From: Clostridia bacterium
Lineage (GTDB): Bacteria; Bacillota; Clostridia; Oscillospirales; CAG-272
Direction: 5' to 3'
DNA length: 52,354 bases
Assembly (NCBI GenBank): GCA_017540175.1
Contig: JAFYBN010000020.1
Location: forward strand, 1-52,354
Positions 24,424 through 32,439 of the stretch are shown here, piece by piece. The notes beneath the pieces were generated by a model that saw nothing but the letters and a program-made list of their open reading frames with translations, had not been told where the DNA came from and ran no database searches. The first letter of the stretch is position 1; each line of letters opens with the position of its first letter. A program made the translations under genes and the position numbers.

Positions 24424-25863
24424 TTATTTTTTCGCGTCCGAAAGCGGGAGCGGGAACAGAACGGTGAAGACGCTTCCCTCGCCCGGTTTGCTTTCCACGC
24501 GGATCTCGGCTCCGTGCAGCTCGGCGATTTTCTTCACCATCGCGAGCCCGAGCCCCGTGCCTTCGGTCGAGCGGCTTTCGTCGCAGCGCCAGAAGCGCTC
24601 GAAGATCCGCTCGAAGTCCTCCTCTTTTATCCCCTGTCCGTCGTCCCGCACGCGCAGCGCGGCGAGAGGAGAGGCCTCCCCGGGATCCCCGGAGTCCTCC
24701 TTGCGGAGCTCCACGGAGACGGTGCCGCCCGGCTTGCCGTACCGGCAGGCGTTTGAAATGAGATTCTGCTCGAGCCGCGCGATGAGGTCCGCCGAGCCCC
24801 GAACCGTGAGCGCGGGTTCGATCTGCGTCTCAAAGCGCGTGCCCTCCGGCGCGATGAGCGCCATAGACGCCGCGGTTTCTGCGGTCAGGGCTGACAGATC
24901 GACCTCCCCGTCCGGCACGGTATCCGCCCGTTCCATGCGGGCGTAGTCGAGCATGTCGCCGATGAGGCTCTTCATCCGGCCGCTCTGCGCGGCGATGACC
25001 TCGAGCGCCTCCACGTAATCCTCCCTCTCGCGCGGCCGCTCGAGCGTGTATTCGCACTCGGCGAGCACGACGGCGAGGGGGGTGCGCAGCTCATGCGACA
25101 CGTCGGAGGTGAGCTGCCGCTCCGTCTCGAAGGCATGCTCGAGCCGCGCGAGCATTTTGTTGAAGACCTCGCCGAGGCGTCCGATCTCGTCCCGGTTTCC
25201 CCCGGTGTCGATGCGCCGCTCAAGATCCGTTCCCTCGGAAATGCGCTCCGCTGTCCATTCGATCTTCCGGATGGGAGAGAGGAGCCGGGACGTCAGAAAC
25301 CAGCCGGACAGCGCCGCGGCGATGAGCAGGGCGGGCAGGAACAACAGCGCGATCCGCGTCATTTCGGAGACCTTCTCGTCGATGTCCGTCTCCGCGACGA
25401 CCCCTCTGATCCAAAGCGTCTCCCCGTCGGGCGCGGGGATATCCAGACGGCGGTCGTAAAAATCATACCGCACGCCCCCGAGGGAGGTGTGCCACAGCCG
25501 CGTGACGGTGAAGGGCTCGGAAGAACTCTCGCGGGAGACGGGATTCTCCCCGTAGAGCATCCTGCCGTCCCCGGCGTACAGTCCGGCGCGGACGTTGTGC
25601 ACGCTGTCCACGAAATCAAGGTCGACGACAAGCGTTCCTCCGCCGTACCGGATCGAGAGCTCCCCGCTGTCCTCCGTCCCGAGGTCGGACCAGACGATCT
25701 TGTCGACGTTTTCCTCCACCATGCCGATCAGATACTGCCGCACGGTCCCTCTCAGGGTCAGGCGGATGGCGAAAATCAGGACGGAAAAGATGATCGCCGC
25801 GAGAAGGAGCAGGGTCAGGGTGTAGAGCAGGGTCATTTTGAACCGGATGCTCCGTTTTTTCAT
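24424..25863 (-). CDS. Sensor histidine kinase
   Basis: 479 residues. Two membrane segments (about 10-33 and 170-192) flank a ~135-residue extracellular sensor domain. A HAMP linker (SRLLSPIRKIEWTAERISEG) leads to the HisKA box DVSHELRTPL with phosphorylated His257. The ATPase part shows the N-box (NLISNACRYG), VRDDGQGI, FERFWR and GTGLGLAMVKKI. It phosphorylates the regulator encoded just upstream; the genes overlap by 4 bases. The signal is unknown. The adjacent PepSY gene with a matching promoter suggests an envelope signal. Confidence 0.95.
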   Translation of the reverse strand: MKKRSIRFKMTLLYTLTLLLLAAIIFSVLIFAIRLTLRGTVRQYLIGMVEENVDKIVWSDLGTEDSGELSIRYGGGTLVVDLDFVDSVHNVRAGLYAGDGRMLYGENPVSRESSSEPFTVTRLWHTSLGGVRYDFYDRRLDIPAPDGETLWIRGVVAETDIDEKVSEMTRIALLFLPALLIAAALSGWFLTSRLLSPIRKIEWTAERISEGTDLERRIDTGGNRDEIGRLGEVFNKMLARLEHAFETERQLTSDVSHELRTPLAVVLAECEYTLERPREREDYVEALEVIAAQSGRMKSLIGDMLDYARMERADTVPDGEVDLSALTAETAASMALIAPEGTRFETQIEPALTVRGSADLIARLEQNLISNACRYGKPGGTVSVELRKEDSGDPGEASPLAALRVRDDGQGIKEEDFERIFERFWRCDESRSTEGTGLGLAMVKKIAELHGAEIRVESKPGEGSVFTVLFPLPLSDAKK

Positions 25864-26552
25864 TCTTCCCCGCCGTCCTTTCCGGGATCGCGCAGCAGGT
25901 AGCCCCGTCCGCGCATCGTCAGAATGAGCTTTTCGGCGCGCCCGCCGTCCAGCTTTTTGCGCAGATAGCTGATATAAACGTCCACGACGTTGGTGCCGCC
26001 CTCGTAGTCGGCGTTCCAGATGTGATCCTCGATCTGCTCCCGCGACAGGACATGGTTTTTGTTGTGCATCAGGTATTCGAGCAGGGCGTATTCCCGGGCG
26101 GACAGCGCGACGGGTTCCCCGCCGCGGGTCACGGTATGCGCGGCGAGGTCCAGCCGCACGTCTCCCGCGGTGAGCACGCTCCCGGACGCGCCGCCCGAGC
26201 GGCGGAGCAGCGCCCGGACGCGCGCGAGCAGCTCCGCCATGGCAAAGGGCTTGACGAGGTAGTCGCTCGCGCCGAGATCGAGCCCGCGCACGCGGTCCTC
26301 GATGCCGTCCCGCGCGGTGAGGAACAGCACGGGGGCGTCGATCCCCTCGCGCCGCGCTTCCGCGAGGACGGAAAAGCCGTCGCGCTTCGGCATCATCACG
26401 TCGAGGATCACGGCGTCGTAGGGCGCCGCGCGGAGATAGTCGAGCGTCTCTTCGCCGTCAAAGCAGCCGTCGACGCTCCAGCCCTCTTCCGTCAGGCGTT
26501 TTTTCAAAATGCGGTGCAGAGTTCTTTCGTCCTCGGCAAGGAGTATGCGCAT
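25860..26552 (-). CDS. OmpR-family response regulator
   Basis: 230 residues. The receiver domain has acidic residues near position 7-8 (LLAEDE), phosphorylated Asp51 (VILDVMMPKRDG), the conserved Thr in FLTARD and Lys in DYLVKPF. The C-terminal winged helix ends YISYLRKKLDGGRAEKLILT and RGRGYLL, typical of PhoB/OmpR DNA-binding domains. It is the first gene of the regulator-kinase operon and probably regulates itself, since its promoter has the same motif as the PepSY promoter. It is transcribed away from the NHLP export operon, sharing a 276-base intergenic region with it. Confidence 0.95.
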   Translation of the reverse strand: MRILLAEDERTLHRILKKRLTEEGWSVDGCFDGEETLDYLRAAPYDAVILDVMMPKRDGFSVLAEARREGIDAPVLFLTARDGIEDRVRGLDLGASDYLVKPFAMAELLARVRALLRRSGGASGSVLTAGDVRLDLAAHTVTRGGEPVALSAREYALLEYLMHNKNHVLSREQIEDHIWNADYEGGTNVVDVYISYLRKKLDGGRAEKLILTMRGRGYLLRDPGKDGGEE

Positions 26553-26621
26553 GCGGGCCTCCGTTCGGGTTCAGCGGATCCGTCCGATCCGCGTGATTTG
26601 TCAGTTTGATGATATACGCTC

Positions 26622-26654
26622 ATTATATACGGAAAAAATGAGAATAAGATTAGA
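26622..26654 (-). promoter_or_regulatory. Two-component operon promoter with response-regulator-like direct repeat
   Basis: On the minus strand, TCTAATCTTATTCTCAT (26638-26654) lies exactly 10 bases upstream of a perfect -10 TATAAT (26622-26627). Together with the PepSY promoter it gives TCTAATNNTNTTCTCAY-10-TATAMT. No -35 consensus is present at the expected place. Confidence 0.75.
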
Positions 26655-26722
26655 GCAATGTAAACGATCAAAGAATGTCTCCCCGCGCGCCGGGCAAACG
26701 CCCGGCACAGCCTCTTTTTTTC

Positions 26723-26751
26723 TTGCATTTTTCCCGCCGCCGTGATATAAT
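26723..26751 (+). promoter_or_regulatory. Promoter of the NHLP export operon
   Basis: TTGCAT (26723-26728) and TATAAT (26746-26751) are 17 bases apart, with TGA before the -10 (extended -10). A GCCGGGC-AAAC-GCCCGGC hairpin (26689-26706) stands just upstream. The response-regulator motif of the divergent operon ends 68 bases upstream of this -35. Confidence 0.85.
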
Positions 26752-26828
26752 CGATACATCGGAAATACGGGACGCCGGGCACAGCCGCCCGACGCCGCCG
26801 TAAATGGGGAGCCCCCCGGAGGATCGAT

Positions 26829-27074
26829 ATGAACGACGGCAAAAACAAGGAATCAAGCGGCATTTTCAGGCAGAAGAGCGTCAAACAGCTCTCGGGACCG
26901 GAGGATCTGAACGACTACATCCGCGTCACCACTCCCTCCGTGTGGATCGTTCTGGCCGCCCTCGCGGTCCTGCTCGTCGGGCTGCTGCTCTGGAGCATTT
27001 TCGGAACGCTCGAGGTGCGGGGCGCGGACGGTGCGGTCGAATTCGTCCATCCGATCTCCTACATCGTGAACTGA
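26829..27074 (+). CDS. Minimal NHLP-system HlyD-like membrane protein, 81 aa
   Basis: 81 residues. The N-terminus (GIFRQKSVKQLSGPEDLNDYIRVTTPSVWIV) matches the start of NHLP/NHLM-system secretion proteins of the HlyD family, which continue after one membrane segment into a coiled-coil and lipoyl/barrel adaptor. Here the protein stops about 20 residues past the membrane segment (VLAALAVLLVGLLLWSIFG). GGAGG lies 6 bases before the ATG, and the next gene starts 13 bases after the stop, so there is no room for a lost remainder. It may be a naturally reduced adaptor in a Gram-positive cell without an outer membrane; deletion of the 3' part is the alternative. Confidence 0.8.
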   Translation: MNDGKNKESSGIFRQKSVKQLSGPEDLNDYIRVTTPSVWIVLAALAVLLVGLLLWSIFGTLEVRGADGAVEFVHPISYIVN

Positions 27075-27087
27075 GAGGCGGGGCGAT

Positions 27088-29280
27088 ATGGCGCGCAAAA
27101 CGATCAAACAGCCCGTGACCCGGGGAAGGGTCAAGGTGCCCGTGATCATGCAGATGGAAGCGCTGGAATGCGGAGCCGCCGCCCTCTGCATGATCATGGC
27201 GTATTACGACAAATGGGTGCCGCTCGAAGAGGTGCGCCGCGACTGCAGCGTCTCCCGCGACGGGAGCAAGGCGGGCAATCTTCTGAAGGCGGCGCGGAAT
27301 TACGGCTTTGTCGCAAAGGGCTTTCGCTGGGAACCAGAACGGCTCAGAGAGAAGGGGAAATTCCCCTGCATCCTCCATTGGGAGTTCAATCACTTCGTCG
27401 TATGCGACGGCTTCCGCGGAAACAAGGTGTACCTGAACGACCCCGCGAAGGGCGACTACGCCGTGGATTACGAGACCTTCGACAAAAGCTATACGGGCAT
27501 ATGCCTGACGTTCGAGCCCGGAGAGGACTTTGAGCCGAGCGGCAGGCAGAAGAGCGTCCTCAGCTTCGCGCGAAAGCGGCTGAAAGGGGCCGGCACGGCG
27601 GTGGCCTTCGTGATCGTCACGACTGTGATCGCCTCCCTCATCGGGATTTTGCGCTCCGGGTTTTCCCGCGTGTTTCTCGACGAGCTGCTCACGCACAGCC
27701 AGCCGGACTGGTTCGTGCCGTTTCTGATCCTGCTTTCCTGCGTCTCGTTCATCGAGATCGCCGCGGCGTGGATCCGCGCGATCTACACCCTGCGGCTCGA
27801 CGGGAAAATGGCGGTCGTGGGCAGCAGCTCCTATATGTGGAAGGTGCTGCGCCTGCCGATGGAATTCTTCTCCCAGCGCATGGCGGGCGACATCCAGACG
27901 CGCAAGGAGGCGAACGCGTCGATCGCGGGCGAGATCGTGAACACCCTCGCTCCGATCGCCCTGAACGCGCTCATGATGATTTTCTATCTGGTCGTCATGA
28001 TCCGCTATTCGTGGCTGCTCACCCTCATCGGAGTCGCGTCCGTGCTGGCGCAGCTGATCGTCTCGGGCTTCATCTCGAAAAAGCGCGTCAACATCACCCG
28101 CGTGCTCATGCGGGACAGCGGCAATCTCTCGTCGACGACCGTCTCGGGCGTGGAAATGATCGAGACCATCAAGGCGAGCGGTGCGGAAAACGGCTTCTTT
28201 GAAAAATGGGCGGGCTATCAGGCGTCGGTCAACACGCAGAACGTGCGTTACGAGCGGATCGACGTCTATCTCGGTCTGATTCCCGAGATCATCTCCGCCC
28301 TTCTCAACGCCGCGGTCCTGATCCTCGGCGTCTGGCTGACGATGCGGGGAGAGTTCACGACCGGTATGATCTTCGCCTTCCAGGGCTTCCTCGCCTCCTT
28401 CGTATCCCCCGCCGAGCAGATCATCGACTCCTCGCAGCAGATCCAGGAAATGCGCACGAGCATGGAGCAGATCGAGGACGTCATGGAATACCCGGAGGAC
28501 GAGGCGCTGAAAAACGACGGCGGCCTCCCGGAGGACGCCGCGGAGGGCGGCTGGGGCAAGCTCTCCGGCAATCTCGAGCTGCGGCACGTCACGTTCGGCT
28601 ATTCGCGCCTCGCTCCGCCCGTCATCGAGGATTTCAGCCTGAGCCTGAAGCAGGGACAGCGGGTGGCGTTCGTCGGCGTGTCCGGGTGCGGGAAATCCAC
28701 CCTTTCGAAGCTGATTTCCGGGCTGTACCGCCCGTGGAGCGGGGAGATCCTCTTTGACGGCAAGCCGATTTCGGAGATCGACCGGAGCGTCTTCACCGGA
28801 TCGGTCGCGGTCGTGGATCAGGACATCACCCTTTTTGAAGACACCGTCGCGAACAACATCCGGATGTGGGACAACTCCATCGAGGATTTCGAAATGATCC
28901 TCGCCGCGCGCGACGCGCAGATCCATGAGGATATCATGAAACGCACGGGCGGCTATCGGCAGAAAATCACCGAGGGAGGCAAGGATCTCTCCGGCGGGCA
29001 GCGGCAGAGGCTGGAAATCGCCCGCGTTCTCGCGCAGGACCCCACGATAGTCGTCCTCGACGAGGCGACCAGCGCCCTTGACGCCCGCACCGAGTACGAG
29101 GTCGTGAACGCCGTCAAAGACCGGGGGATCACCTGCGTCGTGATCGCGCACCGTCTCTCCACCGTCCGCGACTGCGACGAGATCATCGTCATGGACCGCG
29201 GCAAAGCCGTCGAGCGCGGAACGCACGAGGAACTCATGAAGTTCGGCGGCCTTTACGCACGGCTTGTGACCAGCGAGTAA
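27088..29280 (+). CDS. NHLP-type bacteriocin ABC exporter with C39 peptidase domain
   Basis: 730 residues. An N-terminal C39 peptidase domain has Cys28 (EALECGAAALCMIM), His102 (NHFVVCDGF) and Asp118 (YLNDPAKGDY), the triad that cleaves leader peptides after a double glycine. A six-segment membrane domain spans about 165-440. The nucleotide-binding domain has GVSGCGKST, LSGGQRQR and IVVLDEATSALD. It would remove the leader of the peptide encoded at 31751 and export the core. It sits between the short HlyD-like gene and the second ABC subunit, the standard NHLP order, in one transcript from 26723. Confidence 0.93.
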   Translation: MARKTIKQPVTRGRVKVPVIMQMEALECGAAALCMIMAYYDKWVPLEEVRRDCSVSRDGSKAGNLLKAARNYGFVAKGFRWEPERLREKGKFPCILHWEFNHFVVCDGFRGNKVYLNDPAKGDYAVDYETFDKSYTGICLTFEPGEDFEPSGRQKSVLSFARKRLKGAGTAVAFVIVTTVIASLIGILRSGFSRVFLDELLTHSQPDWFVPFLILLSCVSFIEIAAAWIRAIYTLRLDGKMAVVGSSSYMWKVLRLPMEFFSQRMAGDIQTRKEANASIAGEIVNTLAPIALNALMMIFYLVVMIRYSWLLTLIGVASVLAQLIVSGFISKKRVNITRVLMRDSGNLSSTTVSGVEMIETIKASGAENGFFEKWAGYQASVNTQNVRYERIDVYLGLIPEIISALLNAAVLILGVWLTMRGEFTTGMIFAFQGFLASFVSPAEQIIDSSQQIQEMRTSMEQIEDVMEYPEDEALKNDGGLPEDAAEGGWGKLSGNLELRHVTFGYSRLAPPVIEDFSLSLKQGQRVAFVGVSGCGKSTLSKLISGLYRPWSGEILFDGKPISEIDRSVFTGSVAVVDQDITLFEDTVANNIRMWDNSIEDFEMILAARDAQIHEDIMKRTGGYRQKITEGGKDLSGGQRQRLEIARVLAQDPTIVVLDEATSALDARTEYEVVNAVKDRGITCVVIAHRLSTVRDCDEIIVMDRGKAVERGTHEELMKFGGLYARLVTSE

Positions 29281-29410
29281 ACAGCAGGGAGCGGGGAGAG
29301 GAAGTGGGAAAGTTCCTGCGCGGATCCGCGAAAAATCCGCCGGACGACCGATCCCGAAATCCCGCGCTCCCGAATCACGATCTTCTCCGAGCGAAAGGAG
29401 GAAAGGTAAA

Positions 29411-31597
29411 TTGGGCTGGTTTGACGAACAGATCCGCGTGCGCCGGGAAGCGGACCGCGCGGTGTTCGAGGACAGCTTTGTCCGGATGGCGGGAGCCGTC
29501 ATGGGACGAAAGCTGAGCGAAGCTCTGAACGACGACCGGCAGGTGACGACGGACGCCGTCGGCGAAATCCTGAAATACTGCCGCGTGAAGCCCCGCGAGG
29601 TCCCCGACGACATCCGGGACATGAACGAGGTGCTGGAATACCTGCTGCGCCCCTCCGGCATCATGCGGCGCGGCATCACGCTCTCCAAGGGCTGGTACCG
29701 GGACGCGTCGGGCGCCATGCTCGGCACGCGCAGGGACGACGGCAGCGTGGTCGCGCTGATCCCGCGGGGGCTGAACGGTTACTGCTTCTATGACCGGAAA
29801 GCGGAAAAATGGGTGCGGATCAACAAGAAGACCGCCGATCTGATCGAGGAAGAGGCGATCGTCTTCTACAAGCCCTTCCCCCTCACAAAAATGAACGCCG
29901 GCAGTCTGCTCCGGTTCATTCTGAAGGGCATTTCCGCCCCAGATATCGTTCTGCTCGCCGCGTCGATGCTCGCCGTCACGCTCGTCGGTCTCTTCATCCC
30001 GAAGCTGACGAACCTGTTGTTTTCCGACGTGCTCGACTCCGGGAGCGGAGAGGCGCTCTGCGGCATCGCGGCGTTTCTCATCTCGGTGTCGATCGCCGGG
30101 CTGCTCTTCGACGTCGCGAAGACCCTGCTCATCGCCCGGATCGGCACCAAGCTGACTCTCGCGGCGGAGGCGGCGACGATGATGCGACTCCTCTCCCTGC
30201 CCGCAAACTTCTTCCGGAATTTCAGCGCAGGGGAGCTCAGCAGCCGTGCCTGCCAGATCAACGGTCTGTGCGACCGCACGGTGGACATCGTCTTTTCCGC
30301 GGGACTGGGATCCCTGTTCTCCCTGATCTACGTATCCCAGATCTTCCTATACGCCCCCGCCCTCGTCGCCCCCGCGCTGCTCATCACCTTCTTCACCGTT
30401 CTTCTCACGGCCGCGGAGGTGTTCGCGCACATGAGGATCCGAAAGGACGCCATGCTGGCGGAGAGCGAGGAAAGCGGGCTGTCCTATCAGCTCATTTCCG
30501 GCATTCAGAAGATCCGGCTCTGCGGAGCCGAGCGGCGCGCGTTCGCGAAGTGGGGCAGCCGCTATGCCGAAGAAGCGGCCCTCACCTATAATCCGACGCT
30601 CTTTCTGAAGGTCAGCTCGGTCATCACGCTCGCCGTCTCCCTGATCGGCACGCTCGTGATGTACGCGGGCGCGGTGAAGAGCGGCGTGACCGTCGCGGAG
30701 TTCTACGCCTTCAGCACGGCGTACGGCATGGTCAACACGGCGTTTCTCGCGCTCGCCTCCGTCGCGGCGGGCATCGCGGACATCCGCCCGGTGCTCGAGG
30801 TGGCGCGGCCCATCCTCGAGGCTGAGCCGGAGATCTCCGCGGACAAGCACGTCGTCACGAAGCTTTCCGGATCGATCGAGCTGAACAACGTCACCTTCCG
30901 CTACCGGGACGACATGCCCCCGGTGCTCGACGATCTCTCCCTGAGGATCCGTCCCGGTCAGTACGTCGCCGTCGTCGGGAAAACGGGCTGCGGCAAATCC
31001 ACCCTCATGCGGCTGCTGCTCGGCTTCGAGACCCCGCAGAAGGGGGCGGTTTACTACGACGGGCACGATCTCTCGACGATCGATCTCAAATCCCTCCGCC
31101 GCCGGATCGGCACGGTGATGCAGGACGGCAAAGTGTTCACGGGCGACATTTACTCGAACATCGTGATCTGCGCGCCGTGGCTCACGCACGACGACGCGTG
31201 GGAAGCGGCGGAGACCGCGGGTCTGGCGGACGACATCCGCGCCATGCCGATGGGGATGAACACACTCCTCTCCGAGGGACAGGGCGGCATCTCCGGCGGA
31301 CAGCGGCAGCGGCTCCTGATCGCCCGCGCCGTCGCGCCGAAGCCGAAGATCCTCATGTTCGACGAGGCGACGAGCGCCCTCGACAACATCACGCAGAAGC
31401 AGGTCTCCGATGCGCTGGACAAAATGAAGTGCACCCGGATCGTGATCGCGCACCGGCTTTCCACCATCCGGCAGTGCGACCGGATCCTTGTGCTCGATCA
31501 GGGTAAGATCGCGGAGGACGGCACATACGAGGAGCTGATCGCGAAAAACGGCGTGTTCGCCGAGCTTGTCGCGCGCCAGCGTCCGGACGCGGAATAA
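29411..31597 (+). CDS. NHLP-type bacteriocin ABC exporter, second subunit
   Basis: 728 residues from a TTG start: AAGGAGG lies 9 bases upstream and no ATG fits. The first ~160 residues form a non-peptidase domain typical of the second NHLP subunit (GLNGYCFYDRKAEKWVRINK). Then come six membrane segments (about 165-450) and a nucleotide-binding domain with GKTGCGKST, ISGGQRQR and ILMFDEATSALD. It should pair with the peptidase-bearing subunit as a heterodimeric exporter. The 130-base gap before it holds no recognisable feature besides the ribosome-binding site. Confidence 0.93.
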   Translation: MGWFDEQIRVRREADRAVFEDSFVRMAGAVMGRKLSEALNDDRQVTTDAVGEILKYCRVKPREVPDDIRDMNEVLEYLLRPSGIMRRGITLSKGWYRDASGAMLGTRRDDGSVVALIPRGLNGYCFYDRKAEKWVRINKKTADLIEEEAIVFYKPFPLTKMNAGSLLRFILKGISAPDIVLLAASMLAVTLVGLFIPKLTNLLFSDVLDSGSGEALCGIAAFLISVSIAGLLFDVAKTLLIARIGTKLTLAAEAATMMRLLSLPANFFRNFSAGELSSRACQINGLCDRTVDIVFSAGLGSLFSLIYVSQIFLYAPALVAPALLITFFTVLLTAAEVFAHMRIRKDAMLAESEESGLSYQLISGIQKIRLCGAERRAFAKWGSRYAEEAALTYNPTLFLKVSSVITLAVSLIGTLVMYAGAVKSGVTVAEFYAFSTAYGMVNTAFLALASVAAGIADIRPVLEVARPILEAEPEISADKHVVTKLSGSIELNNVTFRYRDDMPPVLDDLSLRIRPGQYVAVVGKTGCGKSTLMRLLLGFETPQKGAVYYDGHDLSTIDLKSLRRRIGTVMQDGKVFTGDIYSNIVICAPWLTHDDAWEAAETAGLADDIRAMPMGMNTLLSEGQGGISGGQRQRLLIARAVAPKPKILMFDEATSALDNITQKQVSDALDKMKCTRIVIAHRLSTIRQCDRILVLDQGKIAEDGTYEELIAKNGVFAELVARQRPDAE

Positions 31598-31678
31598 AAA
31601 GCCGCGCGGATGCGGTGGGCAGCGAGCCGGAAACGCCCGGCCCGCGCTGAAATTTCACACGAAATTCCGCGGCGGGAC

Positions 31679-31707
31679 TTGATTTTCCCCGGAAAAATGT
31701 GTATAGT
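31679..31707 (+). promoter_or_regulatory. Promoter of the precursor peptide gene
   Basis: TTGATT (31679-31684) and TATAGT (31702-31707) are 17 bases apart, 44 bases before the peptide start codon. The peptide, and probably the partner-switch genes after it, can thus be expressed separately from the exporter. Confidence 0.75.
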
Positions 31708-31750
31708 AAAAGTGTAAAAATCCGATAGTTTGAAACAGGAGCGAGAATTG

Positions 31751-32035
31751 ATGGAAAAAGACCCGAAACTGGCCGAGCTGTATCAGCTCGTCTCCGCCTC
31801 CCTGACGGATGAACAGAAGAAAAAGGCGGACGCCTGCAAAACCGCGGACGAGCTCATGAATCTGCTCTCCGAAGAAGACATCCCCCTGCCCGACGAGCTG
31901 CTCGACATGGCGGTGGGCGGAATGGCTGTCGTTTACAACGACAGATTCGGCCCCGGAGGCGGCAGAAAGGAAAGCCCGCTCCGAATCAACGGAGACGGCA
32001 AGCTGAAAGATCCGACCGGCATCATTACCCTCTGA
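31751..32035 (+). CDS. Double-glycine leader precursor peptide (NHLP/Nif11-like)
   Basis: 94 residues. The leader (about 1-57) is an acidic helical segment ending LPDELLDMAVGG, the shape of Nif11/NHLP leaders recognised by C39 peptidases. The predicted core of 37 residues begins MAVVYNDRFGPGGGRKESPL and ends DPTGIITL. It has no cysteine, one serine and two threonines, so classic lanthionine or thiazole chemistry is unlikely, and no modification enzyme lies nearby. Net charge of the core is about +2. The ATG at 31751 follows CAGGAG by 9 bases; a TTG at 31730 in the same frame is less likely. It lies right after the exporter genes and has its own promoter. Role as bacteriocin or signal is open. 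Confidence 0.82.
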   Translation: MEKDPKLAELYQLVSASLTDEQKKKADACKTADELMNLLSEEDIPLPDELLDMAVGGMAVVYNDRFGPGGGRKESPLRINGDGKLKDPTGIITL

Positions 32036-32093
32036 GCCGCGCGGATCATCCCGCCGCCTCGGACCGGACGCCTGACGAAAGGAATAAACAGGA

Positions 32094-32390
32094 ATGACCA
32101 TTCAGAAAAAGAAAGAGGGCGCCGCCCTCACCGTCGAGCTCGACGGACGCCTCGACACCATGACCTCTCCCCAGCTCGAAACAGAACTGCGCACTTCCCT
32201 CGACGGGATCACGGATCTCGTTCTCGACATTACGAAGCTCACCTACATCTCCTCCGCGGGACTGCGCGTGCTTCTCTCCGCCCAGAAGGTCATGAACCGG
32301 CAGGGCGCGATGACCATCCGCGGCGCGTCGGCTGAAATCATGGACATTTTCGACGTGACGGGCTTCTCGGACATTCTGAACATCGAATAA
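32094..32390 (+). CDS. STAS-domain anti-sigma factor antagonist (RsbV/SpoIIAA-like)
   Basis: 98 residues, one full STAS domain. YISSAGLRVLLSAQK contains the serine that an RsbW/SpoIIAB-type kinase phosphorylates and a SpoIIE-type phosphatase restores. In known systems the unphosphorylated protein binds the kinase and frees its partner. Here the candidate partners are the kinase-like domain on the MATE protein and the stand-alone kinase at 36478; no sigma factor gene is in the cluster. GAAAGGAATAAACAGG precedes the start. It lies 58 bases after the precursor peptide gene. Confidence 0.92.
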   Translation: MTIQKKKEGAALTVELDGRLDTMTSPQLETELRTSLDGITDLVLDITKLTYISSAGLRVLLSAQKVMNRQGAMTIRGASAEIMDIFDVTGFSDILNIE

Positions 32391-32439
32391 TCGGCGGATA
32401 ATTCCGCATCCTAATGAGAGTCTGAAGGTTTACGCATCG

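Noticed and set aside
26829-27087. Frameshifted full-length HlyD gene
   Set aside because: Only 13 bases separate the stop codon from the next start, and no further adaptor-like sequence is found in other frames; a simple frameshift cannot explain the short length.
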